60,644 nt of DNA from an uncultured Stomatobaculum sp. (GTDB taxonomy: Bacteria; Bacillota; Clostridia; Lachnospirales; Lachnospiraceae): contig NZ_CALEYG010000037.1 of the NCBI RefSeq assembly GCF_937924975.1, positions 1 through 60,644 of the forward strand. Direction: 5' to 3'. The translations under genes were made by a program, and so were the position numbers. This document shows positions 39,244 to 49,122 of the stretch, piece by piece (position 1 is the first letter of the stretch; every line of letters starts with the position of its first letter). A model generated the notes under the pieces. The model saw only the letters and a program-made list of their open reading frames with translations, made no database searches and was not told where the DNA came from.

Positions 39244-40536
39244 TCATCCGGCGACCAGTTTGAACTTCCGGACCTCCCGCTCGTTCTCCGCCAATTCAAT
39301 CATAGCGCCGAGCGCGCGGAGCTTTTCCTCGAAATGTTCATAGCCGCGCTGGATAAAATGGATATCTGAAATTGTTGTGATGCCTTCGGCCGCAAGGCCC
39401 GCGAGCACCAGTGCCGCGCCTGCCCGAAGGTCGCAGGCTTTGATCTCCGCGCCGCTTAGTTTTTCAACACCGCTGATAATGGCCGTATTGCCTTCCACCT
39501 TGTTACAGGCGCCCATGCGCCGGAGTTCCTGCAAATAGCGGTAGCGGCTCTCAAAAATCGACTCCGTCAATACGCTGGTGCCACGCGCCAGAGACATCGC
39601 CGTGCCGACCTGCGGCTGCATGTCGGTCGGAAAGCCCGGATAGGGCAGTGTCTTTACATTGACGGCGCGAAGCCGCGGCGTCCCGATGACGCGAATCTCG
39701 TCGTCGGACTCGACCAGCTCGCAGCCCATCTCATAGAGCTTTGCGCTGATTGCCTCCATATGCTTCGGAATCAGGTTTTTCACACGGATATCGCCCCGCG
39801 TAATCGCTGCCGCGAACATGAAGGTGCCCGCCTCAATCTGATCCGGGATAATCGAATAAGTGGTCCCGTGAAACCGCGGCACACCGACAATGCGAATCAC
39901 ATCGGTGCCGGCGCCCTTGATATTCGCGCCCATGCTGTTCAGAAAGTTTGCGACATCGACGATGTGCGGTTCCTTCGCCGCATTCTCGAGTATGGTTCTC
40001 CCCTCCGAGAGCGCCGCCGCCATCATCACATTGATGGTGGCACCGACCGAGACGACATCGAAAAAGATATGCTCACCGCGCAATCTCTTCGCCGCAACGC
40101 AGATTCTTCCGTTGACAAGCTCCGCCTCTCCGCCGAGTGCCGTGAAGCCTTTCAAATGCTGGTCTATGGGACGCTGCCCGATATCACAACCGCCCGGCAT
40201 CGGCACATCCGCCCGCCGGTACTTGCCGAGCAGGGCGCCGATCAGATAGTACGAGGCGCGAATCCGCTTCATATTCTCCGATTCCACCGAGAGCGCCGAG
40301 ATGGATTTGCCGTTGATGCGCACGGTGTGCGTGTCAAGGCGCGTCACTTCCGCCCCGATCTCCCGGATTGCCTCCAGCATCATATTGATATCCCGGACAT
40401 CCGGTAAGTTTTCAATCAACACATCCTCATCGGCCATGACGGATGCTGCGAGTATGCCAAGCGCCGCGTTCTTTGCGCCGCTGATCGTGACTTCACCGAC
40501 CAGCGGATTTCCGCCTTTCATGATATATTGTGCCAT
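39244..40536 (-). CDS. murA: UDP-N-acetylglucosamine 1-carboxyvinyltransferase
   Basis: First committed step of peptidoglycan synthesis: enolpyruvyl transfer from PEP to UDP-GlcNAc. 430 aa from MAQYIMKGG, with AAAGGAG before the ATG. The catalytic Cys117 in PGGCDIG is present, so fosfomycin sensitivity at the target is expected. Other marks: GAKNAALGILAAS, DVVSVGATINVMMAA, PGFPTDMQPQ. Firmicutes often have two murA copies; this window shows one. Confidence 0.97.
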   Translation of the reverse strand: MAQYIMKGGNPLVGEVTISGAKNAALGILAASVMADEDVLIENLPDVRDINMMLEAIREIGAEVTRLDTHTVRINGKSISALSVESENMKRIRASYYLIGALLGKYRRADVPMPGGCDIGQRPIDQHLKGFTALGGEAELVNGRICVAAKRLRGEHIFFDVVSVGATINVMMAAALSEGRTILENAAKEPHIVDVANFLNSMGANIKGAGTDVIRIVGVPRFHGTTYSIIPDQIEAGTFMFAAAITRGDIRVKNLIPKHMEAISAKLYEMGCELVESDDEIRVIGTPRLRAVNVKTLPYPGFPTDMQPQVGTAMSLARGTSVLTESIFESRYRYLQELRRMGACNKVEGNTAIISGVEKLSGAEIKACDLRAGAALVLAGLAAEGITTISDIHFIQRGYEHFEEKLRALGAMIELAENEREVRKFKLVAG

Positions 40537-40608
40537 TTCACTCCTTTTGGCGTATTGTCGCCAGAACATGGTCAGTGCTACTATATCACAGCTTTCTTGG
40601 TTCGTAAA

Positions 40609-43077
40609 TCAGCGCGCGGCCGGGAGCGCCGTAAAGTCACATCTTCCGTTCTCAAACATGCGCTCTGCCTCTTCCATTGTGAGCTTAAAGTAAGTGCCGT
40701 CGTCAATCCGGTACAGCGAAACGGTCGCGCGGTCGTAACCGTAGAGAATGAGTGGCGCGCCGCCGTCCGAGTAGGCGAGCAAAGGCATGCCGTTTGCGAC
40801 AAAGTAGAGCGCCGCGCGCAGATCGGTGCCGTAGAGATCCAGCGCCGTGCCGTTCTGCCGCGCTGACAAAAGGGCATCCTTACTCTGCTCCGGGCTCTTG
40901 ATATTGCGCGCGCTCGCCGTGCCCGCGCGGCAGTAGAGCATGCTGCCGTCGGCGCGCACATAGCCCCGGCTCTCATAGGCCGCATTGATGGCCTCGCCCG
41001 CGGTCTGAAAACGCCCCAGATATTTGCCCTGGCCGTACGCCTCGTAGCGCGCGCCGTCATCGCTCTGCTTGTCAACCTGCATCCGCGGCGCACTGTCAAA
41101 GCTCACGGCGTCCGAGGCCGCCGCGCGGGCTCTTCTGTCCTGGAAGCCACGCGGTGTCGCCGTGTAATAAACCTTCTCCTTCTCCGCGCTGTTCTCCGTC
41201 AACACCCGCGGTGCCACCTCTTCGAGCGAATTCGAGACGATGGTATCGCTGCCGATCACGCGAAAACTGTGGTCTCCTGTCTTCGACAGCTTCTCGAGGT
41301 GCACGCGCGAACCGGTCACATTGATGTCCGAGAGCAGTACACCGTTCTCCTCGTAGCGCGTCGGATCCGGTGTCTTCGCATAGTTGTCCGTGATTTCGAG
41401 CGCCGAGAGCGGGAGCTCCCGCGTGATGCCGTTCAAATCCCAGGTATTTCCCTCTTCGGCGAGACCGACCGTCAAGTCGTGTCCGAGGTAGCCGAGCGGG
41501 CGAAGTAACTGCCCTGCGCCGGCGTTGATATTGGTCCGGCTCCGGTTGGCAACCTGCATTTGCACCAGTGTCGAAGCGCCGAACCGGTTTGCCGTGTCTT
41601 GCCAGGCGAGTTCCTCCTGTGAGGCGCTGACCTGCAGGTTACTCTGTGCCGCATCGGCACAGAGCACAATGTACTCCTTGCTCTGCAGATCGAGGCCGTA
41701 GACCGCATTGCCGAGCTTGAAATAAAACATCGAGCCACCGCTCTCCGCCGAGAGCGTTTCCATGTCCGCCCAGAGTTCCTCAAAGCTCTCCGTGCTCGGA
41801 ATAAACGCCTGTTCCGTGACCGCGCTCTTTGCGCTGTCATAGTGCATCAGCGAGATGCCGACCTCACCCTCGTGTTCTCCGCGGTTCATATAGCCCGCGA
41901 GCACAAAGTCAATGTCTCCCTTGTCGGAGAGCGAGAGAATTTTCAGGCGGTGCTTCCGGTACCCCGCGCGGATACCGCTGTCCACACCGCTCCGGAACGA
42001 AAAGATGCGCGTGTAGAGACTGCGCGCACCGTCAAGCAGCCAGAGATCGCCGCTCGACACCACGGCTTTCCAGCGCTTGCCCTTGCTGCTCTCCGCCTGT
42101 ACGCTGCCGTCCTCGCTGATGCCGAGGTACATCTTATTGCCGGAAAAGCCGGACTGATCGCCGAGAAAAATCTCGTGCATCGTGCGGGTGTAGTCCATCA
42201 GGTAAATGCGCTCCGGCCCCTTCCGCATCACGAAATTCTCCTCGATTTCAAACTGCATCTGGCTCTGGTCCTCGCTGTCCCGCGACGCAAGAAAACTCCG
42301 CGACACAATGGCCGTGTTCCCGTTGTACTCGAGGAGACGAAGATCCGCCTCTCCCGTAATCGTGAGTTTGAGTCCCCCGTAGGTCAGCTGATTAAAGCTG
42401 GACTTCAAATCGACATGCCCGAGGCTCGTATTGTCGCCGCCGTCGCCGCTCTCGAGGAAGACAGCATTTTCCTTCGCGCTGTCATAGTCGAAATTCCGAT
42501 TGCTGAAGCCCTCCGCAAGTGCCACAAAGTCGCCTGCCCGGCCTGCGGCGTCCTGCAGAATGCGCGCGTAGTAATGCAGCTCTCCGGCCTCCGCGGTTTT
42601 TACCGTGAGATCCAGGCGATACTCCGTCCCCGGCTGCACGAGATTCTGAATCGGCAACACCACTTTTACGTTTTTATCCTGTGTCTCCCAGTCCGTAATC
42701 TCGGTCCGCTCAATCAGATCCTTTAAGTCGGTCGAACGAATTTCGTAGCGGATGCCCGTCACGGTCACCGCACCGCTCTCCACCGAGAGCGGTAGCTTCC
42801 GATCCTCCGGCAGGATAATCAGGCTGTCATAGGCGATATCGGCATCGGTCGGATTCTTGTAGGCGCGCAGCACATCCATGCGGCGCGACAGGGTCTCCGT
42901 CCAGACCACCGGCAGTGCCGGCTCCGCGAGATAGGTTCTCTCGCCCTCGCGCTGCTTCCGCTGCTCCCGCAGAGAGAGCGCGAACCAGACCGTAAGTGCC
43001 ACCGCAAAGAGCAGGAAAAAAAGCAGCAAACGGAAGCGCAATCTTCTTTTTGGCACATGATTCATCGTAATTGACAT
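40609..43077 (-). CDS. Large membrane-anchored extracytoplasmic protein of unknown function, 822 aa
   Basis: I do not recognise a family over most of the length. Residues 1-40 are basic and then one membrane anchor (about 15-36); the rest should be outside the cell. The middle (about 240-600) is rich in beta-strand-like repeats with Trp/Asp motifs (SSGDLWLLDGARS, FYFKLGNAVYGLDL) and could be a propeller-like sensor. The last 130 residues loosely resemble a C39-type peptidase fold (ANGMPLLAYSDGGAPLILYGYD) without a clear active-site Cys, so perhaps an inactive one. It sits before murA and opposite a TetR regulator. Confidence 0.8.
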   Translation of the reverse strand: MSITMNHVPKRRLRFRLLLFFLLFAVALTVWFALSLREQRKQREGERTYLAEPALPVVWTETLSRRMDVLRAYKNPTDADIAYDSLIILPEDRKLPLSVESGAVTVTGIRYEIRSTDLKDLIERTEITDWETQDKNVKVVLPIQNLVQPGTEYRLDLTVKTAEAGELHYYARILQDAAGRAGDFVALAEGFSNRNFDYDSAKENAVFLESGDGGDNTSLGHVDLKSSFNQLTYGGLKLTITGEADLRLLEYNGNTAIVSRSFLASRDSEDQSQMQFEIEENFVMRKGPERIYLMDYTRTMHEIFLGDQSGFSGNKMYLGISEDGSVQAESSKGKRWKAVVSSGDLWLLDGARSLYTRIFSFRSGVDSGIRAGYRKHRLKILSLSDKGDIDFVLAGYMNRGEHEGEVGISLMHYDSAKSAVTEQAFIPSTESFEELWADMETLSAESGGSMFYFKLGNAVYGLDLQSKEYIVLCADAAQSNLQVSASQEELAWQDTANRFGASTLVQMQVANRSRTNINAGAGQLLRPLGYLGHDLTVGLAEEGNTWDLNGITRELPLSALEITDNYAKTPDPTRYEENGVLLSDINVTGSRVHLEKLSKTGDHSFRVIGSDTIVSNSLEEVAPRVLTENSAEKEKVYYTATPRGFQDRRARAAASDAVSFDSAPRMQVDKQSDDGARYEAYGQGKYLGRFQTAGEAINAAYESRGYVRADGSMLYCRAGTASARNIKSPEQSKDALLSARQNGTALDLYGTDLRAALYFVANGMPLLAYSDGGAPLILYGYDRATVSLYRIDDGTYFKLTMEEAERMFENGRCDFTALPAAR

Positions 43078-43105
43078 AACTTCTCTCTTCTTTCAGGCTC
43101 TGTGA

Positions 43106-43134
43106 TTGTAAAACGACAAGCGAAATGTTATTCT
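43106..43134 (+). promoter_or_regulatory. Promoter of the TetR-family regulator gene
   Basis: -35 TTGTAA (43106-43111), 17-bp spacer, -10 TATTCT (43129-43134). It lies in the 97-bp gap shared with the divergent 822-aa gene. Confidence 0.6.
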
Positions 43135-43174
43135 ATAGGTTAGCAGATTTGTAGCAGAGGAGGCAGCTTTTTTT

Positions 43175-43777
43175 ATGAACGAAGACAGACCAGACCGAAG
43201 AATCCGAAAGACACGTGCGGCACTGCGCCGCTGTCTCAGTGCGCTTCTCCTGAAAAAGCCTGTCAAGGATATCAGCGTACGGGAGCTCACCGAGCTCGCC
43301 GACATCAACCGCGGCACCTTTTATCTGCACTATCACGATGTCTTTGACCTCCTGAAAAATCTGGAGGAGGAGATGTTTCTTCAGTTCACCGCGCTCCTCG
43401 AGCGCCACGACGCCCAGGAGGTCAAGGGCAGTCCCCGGAAGCTTCTGATTGACCTGCTCTACTTTGTCCAGAAGAACGCAGACCTGTTCCGGATTCTGCT
43501 CGGGGTGAACGGCGACCCGCATTTTCTCGACCAGCTTCGCGCGGTCTTTCAGGAGAAAATTCTGGTGCCGTGGTGGGCTGCCATCGACGGCAAATCTTCC
43601 TACGAGTATGAATATTTCTACTCCTATGTCATCGACGGCGCAATCGGCATGATACGCCGCTGGGTTGAAAACGACACCGATTTATCGCCGGAGGATATGT
43701 CCGCACTCGCGGAGCGCTTTGTTGTTTTCGGCTCCTCCACCCTGTTACCGCCGGACTGGACTCTGACCCGGTCCTGA
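43175..43777 (+). CDS. TetR/AcrR-family transcriptional regulator
   Basis: 200 aa. N-terminal helix-turn-helix: RIRKTRAALRRCLSALLLKK...ISVRELTELADINRGTFYLHYHD. The C-terminal ligand domain (about 75-190, KNADLFRILLGVNGDPHFLDQL) belongs to the DhaS-like TetR_C_7 type. Likely represses itself or the divergent 822-aa gene; inference from position. Ribosome-binding site AGAGGAGG lies thirteen or so bases upstream. Confidence 0.9.
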   Translation: MNEDRPDRRIRKTRAALRRCLSALLLKKPVKDISVRELTELADINRGTFYLHYHDVFDLLKNLEEEMFLQFTALLERHDAQEVKGSPRKLLIDLLYFVQKNADLFRILLGVNGDPHFLDQLRAVFQEKILVPWWAAIDGKSSYEYEYFYSYVIDGAIGMIRRWVENDTDLSPEDMSALAERFVVFGSSTLLPPDWTLTRS

Positions 43778-43790
43778 CCCTTGAGATAGT

Positions 43791-43825
43791 AAAAGAGCGT
43801 CGGCACAGCGCCGACGCTCTTTTTG
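43791..43825. terminator. Shared two-way terminator of tetR and yajC transcripts
   Basis: GAGCGTCGGC pairs with GCCGACGCTC around five bases, with TTTTT on the plus strand and TTTT on the minus strand. It lies between convergent genes ending at 43777 and 43833. Confidence 0.92.
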
Positions 43826-43832
43826 TCTCTCG

Positions 43833-44138
43833 TCAATTTTCGCCCGGCTTCTCCACCTGGACAATCGCAGACTTCTGCATCGGGATCCGGCAATTCTTGT
43901 TGTTGCCAAACTCAACGATCACGGTGTCATCGGTCATGTCGATGATAACGCCATAAAAACCCGCCGTCGTGAGCACCGAATCGCCGATTGCGATGCTCGC
44001 AAACAACTCTTCCTGCTGCTTCTTCTGCTTCTGCTGCGGGCGGTATGCCATGAAATAAATCAGCGCACCGAAAAACACAATGTAAACACCCCAGAACAGG
44101 ATGTTGTTCGTCCCGCCTGCCAGTAAGACTCCGCTCAT
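43833..44138 (-). CDS. yajC: Preprotein translocase subunit YajC
   Basis: 101 aa, one N-terminal helix (about 13-31), then RPQQKQKKQQEELFASI and a beta-rich end (GDSVLTTAGFYGVIIDM). Accessory of SecDF in the Sec translocon. Its ATG overlaps the tgt stop (GCATGA). Last gene of the SCIFF-scfB-secDF-tgt-yajC run, followed by a terminator. Confidence 0.95.
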   Translation of the reverse strand: MSGVLLAGGTNNILFWGVYIVFFGALIYFMAYRPQQKQKKQQEELFASIAIGDSVLTTAGFYGVIIDMTDDTVIVEFGNNKNCRIPMQKSAIVQVEKPGEN

Positions 44139-45286
44139 GCTTTTGCCTCCATACCTTTTATTTTTCTCTCTTTATATGCCCGGAACTCACCTTTTTCGAT
44201 GGCGTCACGGATTTCCTGCATCATTGTATTATAGAAGTAAAGATTATGCAAGACGCAAAGCCGCATTCCGAGCATCTCCCCTGCCTTTAAGAGGTGGCGG
44301 ATATACGCGCGGGAATAGGAGCGGCAGGCCGGACAGCCGCAGCCTTCTTCAATCGGCCTCGGATCCAGTTCGTATTTTTTATTGAAGAGATTAATCTTGC
44401 CGCTGTTTGTATATGCATGGCCGTGGCGGCCGTTTCTGGACGGATACACGCAGTCAAAGAAGTCCACGCCGCGCTCCACTGCCTCTAGGATGTTCTGCGG
44501 TGTCCCGACACCCATCAGGTAAGTCGGCTTTTCGCGCGGCAGCTCCGGCACCACGGTATCCAGAATGCGATACATCTCTTCGGCGCTCTCGCCGACCGCA
44601 AGGCCGCCGACCGCGTAGCCGTCGAGATCCAGTTCGCGTATCTCTCTCGCGTGGCGTATGCGCACATCCTCGAGAATGCCGCCCTGGTTGATGCCGAACA
44701 AGAGCTGCGACGGATTCACGCGGTCCGGCAGGGCATTGAGCCGCGCCATCTCCGTTTTGCAGCGCTTTAACCAGCGCGTGGTCCGGTCCACACTCTGCTC
44801 GATATAGCTTCGCTCCGCGAGGCTCGGCGGACACTCGTCAAAAGCCATTGCAATCGTAGAGCCGAGATTCGACTGGATTTGCATGCTCTCCTCCGGTCCC
44901 ATGAAAATCTTTCTGCCGTCGATGTGAGAGCGGAAAGTAACGCCTTCCTCCTTGATTTTCCGCATGCCCGACAGCGAAAACACCTGAAAACCGCCGGAGT
45001 CTGTGAGAATCGGTCTGTCCCAGTGCATGAAGCGGTGCAGGCCGCCGAATTCGTGTATCAGCCGGTCGCCGGAGACCTTTCCGTCACCCGGGCGCACATG
45101 GAGGTGATAGGTGTTTGAGAGCTGCACCTGTGTGCCGATTTCTTTTAAATCATCGGTCGAGACCGCGCCTTTAATGGCCGCGACCGTGCCGACATTCATA
45201 AAGACCGGCGTCTCAACGCTGCCGTGCACCGTCTCCATATGTGCGCGCTTTGCTCTTCCCTCGCTTGCCAGAATTTTGTATTTCAC
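44135..45286 (-). CDS. tgt: Queuine/preQ1 tRNA-guanine transglycosylase
   Basis: Exchanges G34 for the queuosine precursor in His, Asn, Asp and Tyr tRNAs. 383 aa; active-site regions ILTDSGGFQVFS, FGINQGG and FFDCVYPSRNGRHG; zinc site CGCPACRSYSRAYIRHL. Start set at GTG (VKYKILASEG), with AGAGAGG upstream; the longer open frame reads 64 residues back through the Lys-rich end of secDF and is spurious. The tgt-yajC-secDF neighbourhood is classical. Confidence 0.96.
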   Translation of the reverse strand: MKYKILASEGRAKRAHMETVHGSVETPVFMNVGTVAAIKGAVSTDDLKEIGTQVQLSNTYHLHVRPGDGKVSGDRLIHEFGGLHRFMHWDRPILTDSGGFQVFSLSGMRKIKEEGVTFRSHIDGRKIFMGPEESMQIQSNLGSTIAMAFDECPPSLAERSYIEQSVDRTTRWLKRCKTEMARLNALPDRVNPSQLLFGINQGGILEDVRIRHAREIRELDLDGYAVGGLAVGESAEEMYRILDTVVPELPREKPTYLMGVGTPQNILEAVERGVDFFDCVYPSRNGRHGHAYTNSGKINLFNKKYELDPRPIEEGCGCPACRSYSRAYIRHLLKAGEMLGMRLCVLHNLYFYNTMMQEIRDAIEKGEFRAYKERKIKGMEAKA

Positions 45287-45372
45287 AACGTATCCTCTCT
45301 GCCAAGAAGAGGAGGAGCTCTGCTCCCCCTCTTCTATTCGCGTATCACCGAGAGTTCTGCTCCCGGAACGAA

Positions 45373-47568
45373 TTACTTTTTCTTTTTCTTTGCAGCCTTT
45401 TCCGCCTTCTCCGCAGCCTTTTGCGCCGCCTCTTCCTCGGCCTTCTTCTTGTCGTGCTTGCCCTCCATGAGATCCCAAAGCGGGCTTGCGATTGCAATCG
45501 AAGAATAGGTGCCGAAGACCGTTCCCACCATGAGCGGCAGGGTGAAGTCGCGAATCGAGGACACACCGAGCAGGAAGAGAATAAAGATGGTCACAAAGGT
45601 CGTGAGCGAAGTCAGAATGGAGCGCGAGAAGGTCTCCGTGATACTCTTGTTCGCAATCTCTCTTCTGTCCATGCGCGGGAAGAGCTTCTGATTCTCGCGA
45701 ATGCGGTCAAAGATAACAATCGTGTCGTTAATCGAGTAACCGACCAGCGTCAGCATGCAGGCCACGAACGAGGAGCCGATGCTCCAGCGGAACAACACGT
45801 AGAAGGCAAAGAGCACCAACACGTCGTGGCAGAGGCACATGATGGCCGAAGCCGCAAAGCGGAAATTCGAGAAACGGAAGCGGATGTAGACCAGCATGAG
45901 AAGCAGTGCAATCGTAACCGCGAGCACCGCGTCACGGCGCATCTCGCCCGAGATCGTGCCGGAGATGCTCTCCGCCGTGATCTTCTCCTGATCGACCGAG
46001 AACTTCTCCGAGAGCGCCTGGTCGAGAGACTGGCGCTCTTCGACGCTCAGCGCGCGAGTCTTGATGATGACCTCGTTGGTTCCCTGCACCTTTGCCGCCT
46101 GAATGTCGTTGTCGCCGGTCACAGCTGCGACCACCGGCTTCACTTCCGCGTCGATCTGCTCGAGCGACATGTCCTGATTGAAGGTCACGTTCGTCGAGGT
46201 GCCGCCCTTAAAGTCGAGGCCGAAATTCAGCGCGCTGCCGGTCTTTGCCCGGTAAACGCCCATGCCGATGAAACCGGAGGCGATGATGACCAGCGCAAAG
46301 CCGAAGAAGAATTTTCTCTTGCCGACAAAGTCGAAGGTCTTTCTCTCCTTGACCGCGCCGAACAGTCCCTTCTTGTCGAGGCCGAGCTCCAGGAAGGCCG
46401 TGACCCAGCTTCTCGTAATCAAAAGTGCCGTGAACATCGAGACCACAACGCCGAGTCCGAGGGTCGTCGCAAAGCCCTTGATGGTGCCGGTGCCCATGAT
46501 GTAGAGGACCGCCGCCGCAATCAGCGTCGTGATATTGCCGTCGACAATCGCGGAGAGTGCCTTGTGGAAGCCGGCCTTGACCGCATCCCGCACGCTTCTG
46601 CCGAGTCCGATTTCCTCGCGGATACGGGTAAAGATGATGACATTCGCATCAACCGCCATACCGACCGAGAGAATGATACCCGCGATACCCGGAAGGGTCA
46701 TCGTGATGTCAAATGCACTGATCAGGCAGACCGTGAGGCTGATGTACAGTGCGAGTGCGAGCGAAGCCGCGAGACCCGGCAGCCAGAAGATGCCGACCAT
46801 AATCGCGACAATCGCGAGAAATCCGACCGCACCGGCCTTCAAGCTGGTGTGAATCGCCTGCTGGCCGAGCTGTGCGCCGACCACATTCGAGCGGAGCTCT
46901 TCGAGCTCGAGACGCAGCGAACCGATGCGGATCGTGGACGCGAGCTGATCCGCCTCATCGTAGCTCTGCATACCGTCAATCTGGCAGGTACCGCCGGTGA
47001 TGGCTTCCTTGACGACGGGATTTGAATAGGTTCTGCCGTCGTAGATAATCGCAATGTGCTGACCGACCAGCTTGCTCGTCGCATCGGCAAAGGCCTTCGA
47101 GCCCTCCTCGGTGAAGACGAGCTCCACGAGATACTGGCTCTGTCCCGTGGTCTTGTTCTGCATCTGCGCAGGCTTTGCGCTCTTCACCTGATCGCCGGTC
47201 AGAATGGTATTACCGCTCGGATCCACGAAGGTCAGCGAACCCGGCCGACCGAGATCCTCGAGAATCTGATTGGCATCGGAGACGCCCGGAATATCGATGT
47301 TGATGCGGTTCCGTCCCTCCTGATAGACCTGCGCCTCGGTGGAATACGTCTCCACACGCCGCTGGAGCTTGAAGATGGTATCCTTCATGTCCTGCGAGCT
47401 CGGATTCTCTTCCTTCGCCTGATACGTGATGCTGACGCCGCCCGCCAAATCGAGGCCGAGCTTAATCTTGTTTCCGCGCATACTGTCGAATGCGAGATAC
47501 AAGAAGCCGACCAGCACTGCCAGGAGCACCAGAAGGCGCAGCGCACCCTTTCCCTTTTCGCTCTTCAT
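45373..47568 (-). CDS. secDF: Protein translocase subunit SecDF (fused)
   Basis: One 731-residue protein fuses SecD (1 to about 425; LGLDLAGGVSITYQ, PGIAGIILSVGMAVDANVIIF) and SecF (about 430-731; LNFGLDFKGGTSTNV, LVGYSINDTIVIFDRIREN). It pulls secreted proteins out of the translocon using the proton motive force. Twelve helices are expected; the C-terminus is a Lys/Ala/Glu tail (KAAEKAEKAAKKKKK). AGGGAGG precedes the ATG. Confidence 0.97.
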   Translation of the reverse strand: MKSEKGKGALRLLVLLAVLVGFLYLAFDSMRGNKIKLGLDLAGGVSITYQAKEENPSSQDMKDTIFKLQRRVETYSTEAQVYQEGRNRINIDIPGVSDANQILEDLGRPGSLTFVDPSGNTILTGDQVKSAKPAQMQNKTTGQSQYLVELVFTEEGSKAFADATSKLVGQHIAIIYDGRTYSNPVVKEAITGGTCQIDGMQSYDEADQLASTIRIGSLRLELEELRSNVVGAQLGQQAIHTSLKAGAVGFLAIVAIMVGIFWLPGLAASLALALYISLTVCLISAFDITMTLPGIAGIILSVGMAVDANVIIFTRIREEIGLGRSVRDAVKAGFHKALSAIVDGNITTLIAAAVLYIMGTGTIKGFATTLGLGVVVSMFTALLITRSWVTAFLELGLDKKGLFGAVKERKTFDFVGKRKFFFGFALVIIASGFIGMGVYRAKTGSALNFGLDFKGGTSTNVTFNQDMSLEQIDAEVKPVVAAVTGDNDIQAAKVQGTNEVIIKTRALSVEERQSLDQALSEKFSVDQEKITAESISGTISGEMRRDAVLAVTIALLLMLVYIRFRFSNFRFAASAIMCLCHDVLVLFAFYVLFRWSIGSSFVACMLTLVGYSINDTIVIFDRIRENQKLFPRMDRREIANKSITETFSRSILTSLTTFVTIFILFLLGVSSIRDFTLPLMVGTVFGTYSSIAIASPLWDLMEGKHDKKKAEEEAAQKAAEKAEKAAKKKKK

Positions 47569-47590
47569 ACTAATTACCCTCCCTAAACTG

Positions 47591-49021
47591 TCAGATTGCC
47601 TTTGCTTCCTCCGCCGCCGCGGCGTCCAGCATTTCAGCCGCTTTGATCATGATGGCACACTCAATCCGCTTTTTCTGCATCGCACAGCCGATCTCATAGG
47701 CATCCGTCAGATTGTGATGGAAGTTCTGAGAATTTGCCGCGCAGCCGCCACTGCAATAGAAACGCACTTCGCAATCCTTGCACTTCGGCTTTGCATAGAC
47801 ATTGCAAAGCTTGAACTCGTCGCAAATATCGCTGCGCTGAATGCCGGTATCGACGTTGCCGAGCAAAAATTCCTCTTTGCCGACAAACTGATGGCAGGGG
47901 TAAAAATCACCCCAGGGTGTGACCGCGAGATACTCGGTGCCCGAGCCGCAGCCGGAGAGGCGCTTCGCGACACAGGGGCCCTGCTTCAAATCAATCTGGA
48001 AGTGGAAAAAGACAAAGCCCTTGCCCTCCCGGCGACGCTTCACATACTCGGCCGCGAGCTTATCGTACTGCTCGAGAATCATCGGCAAGTCTTCTTCGCG
48101 AATCGCATAGGGCTCCGCGGGATCCGCGACCACCGGCTCCATGCTCATCTTCTTGAAGCCGAGATCCGCAAAGTGTAGCACATCCTCTGAGAACTCCAGA
48201 TTGTTGTGCGTAAACGTGCCGCGAATGTAATAATCCTTGTGCTCCTTGTCCCGCTCCGCCGCAAAGCGCTGGAACTTCGGGACAATGATGTCATAGCTGC
48301 CCTGCCCGCCGCGCGTGGGGCGCATGCGGTCGTTCACTTCTTTCCGGCCGTCCAGCGAGAGGACCACATTCGACATCTCGCGGTTGCAGAACTCCGTGAT
48401 CTCATCATTTAAGAGCACGCCGTTCGTGGTCAGCGTAAAGCGGAACTTTTTGTCGTGCGTCTTCTCGAGCGAACGCCCGTATTCGACAAGCTGCTTAACG
48501 ACCTTCCAGTTCATGGTCGGCTCGCCGCCGAAGAAATCGACCTCGAGATTCCGTCTTGCGCCGGAATTCGCGACAAGGAAATCCAGTGCCTTCTTGCCGA
48601 CTTCAAAACTCATCAGCGCTCTTCTGCCGTGATACTCACCCTCTTCCGCAAAGCAATAGCGACATGCGAGGTTGCAGTCGTGTGCAATGTGAAGACAGAG
48701 TGCCTTGACAACCGTCTTTCTTGCCTTGAAGTCGCGCACAAACATCTGGTAGCTGTCCTTGGTGAACAGCTCTTCGCCGTCAATGAGCGCCTGTATGGTC
48801 TCGATGACCTCTTCGATTTCCTCCGCCGGAAACTCACCGCCGAGTTCCTTCCGGACTGCCTCCTTGGCAGCCTCCGGAAGCGGCTCCGGCCGCTCCAGTT
48901 CTCCGACCAGAGGCTCCGTCACCTGTACGGCGCGGTAAAATGCGGGGTCTGCGACATGCACCGAGCCGGAATTTACATCCATCACGATGGCAATGCCGTT
49001 GTTAATAAACTGATGAATCAA
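47591..49021 (-). CDS. scfB: SCIFF peptide maturase, radical SAM/SPASM enzyme
   Basis: Installs thioether links in the SCIFF peptide by radical chemistry. 476 aa: an N-terminal peptide-recognition part (1-100), the radical SAM cluster CNLACRYC (Cys116/120/123), FFGGEPTMNW, and a C-terminal SPASM with many Cys (YPCHQF, CNVYAKPKCKDCEVRFYCSGGC) for two auxiliary [4Fe-4S] clusters. Start TTG with AAAGGC upstream. It lies about 150 bp after the SCIFF gene with a terminator-like hairpin between. Confidence 0.95.
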   Translation of the reverse strand: MIHQFINNGIAIVMDVNSGSVHVADPAFYRAVQVTEPLVGELERPEPLPEAAKEAVRKELGGEFPAEEIEEVIETIQALIDGEELFTKDSYQMFVRDFKARKTVVKALCLHIAHDCNLACRYCFAEEGEYHGRRALMSFEVGKKALDFLVANSGARRNLEVDFFGGEPTMNWKVVKQLVEYGRSLEKTHDKKFRFTLTTNGVLLNDEITEFCNREMSNVVLSLDGRKEVNDRMRPTRGGQGSYDIIVPKFQRFAAERDKEHKDYYIRGTFTHNNLEFSEDVLHFADLGFKKMSMEPVVADPAEPYAIREEDLPMILEQYDKLAAEYVKRRREGKGFVFFHFQIDLKQGPCVAKRLSGCGSGTEYLAVTPWGDFYPCHQFVGKEEFLLGNVDTGIQRSDICDEFKLCNVYAKPKCKDCEVRFYCSGGCAANSQNFHHNLTDAYEIGCAMQKKRIECAIMIKAAEMLDAAAAEEAKAI

Positions 49022-49122
49022 GCCTTTACCTGCTTTCTATCTCTGCTCAAATACAAACTTCTCTCTATCTTTATGCGGTCTCCGCCGCGCGCAGACCGCA
49101 AAAATACTCTGCAAGATAAGAA

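Noticed and set aside
45287..45478. N-terminal extension of tgt by 64 residues
   Set aside because: It lies inside the Lys-rich end of secDF in another frame; the GTG at 45286 has a ribosome-binding site and gives the normal Tgt N-terminus.
45241..47025. A 594-codon open frame on the plus strand, rich in Arg, Glu and His
   Set aside because: Antisense to secDF; composition is the shadow of a membrane protein gene.
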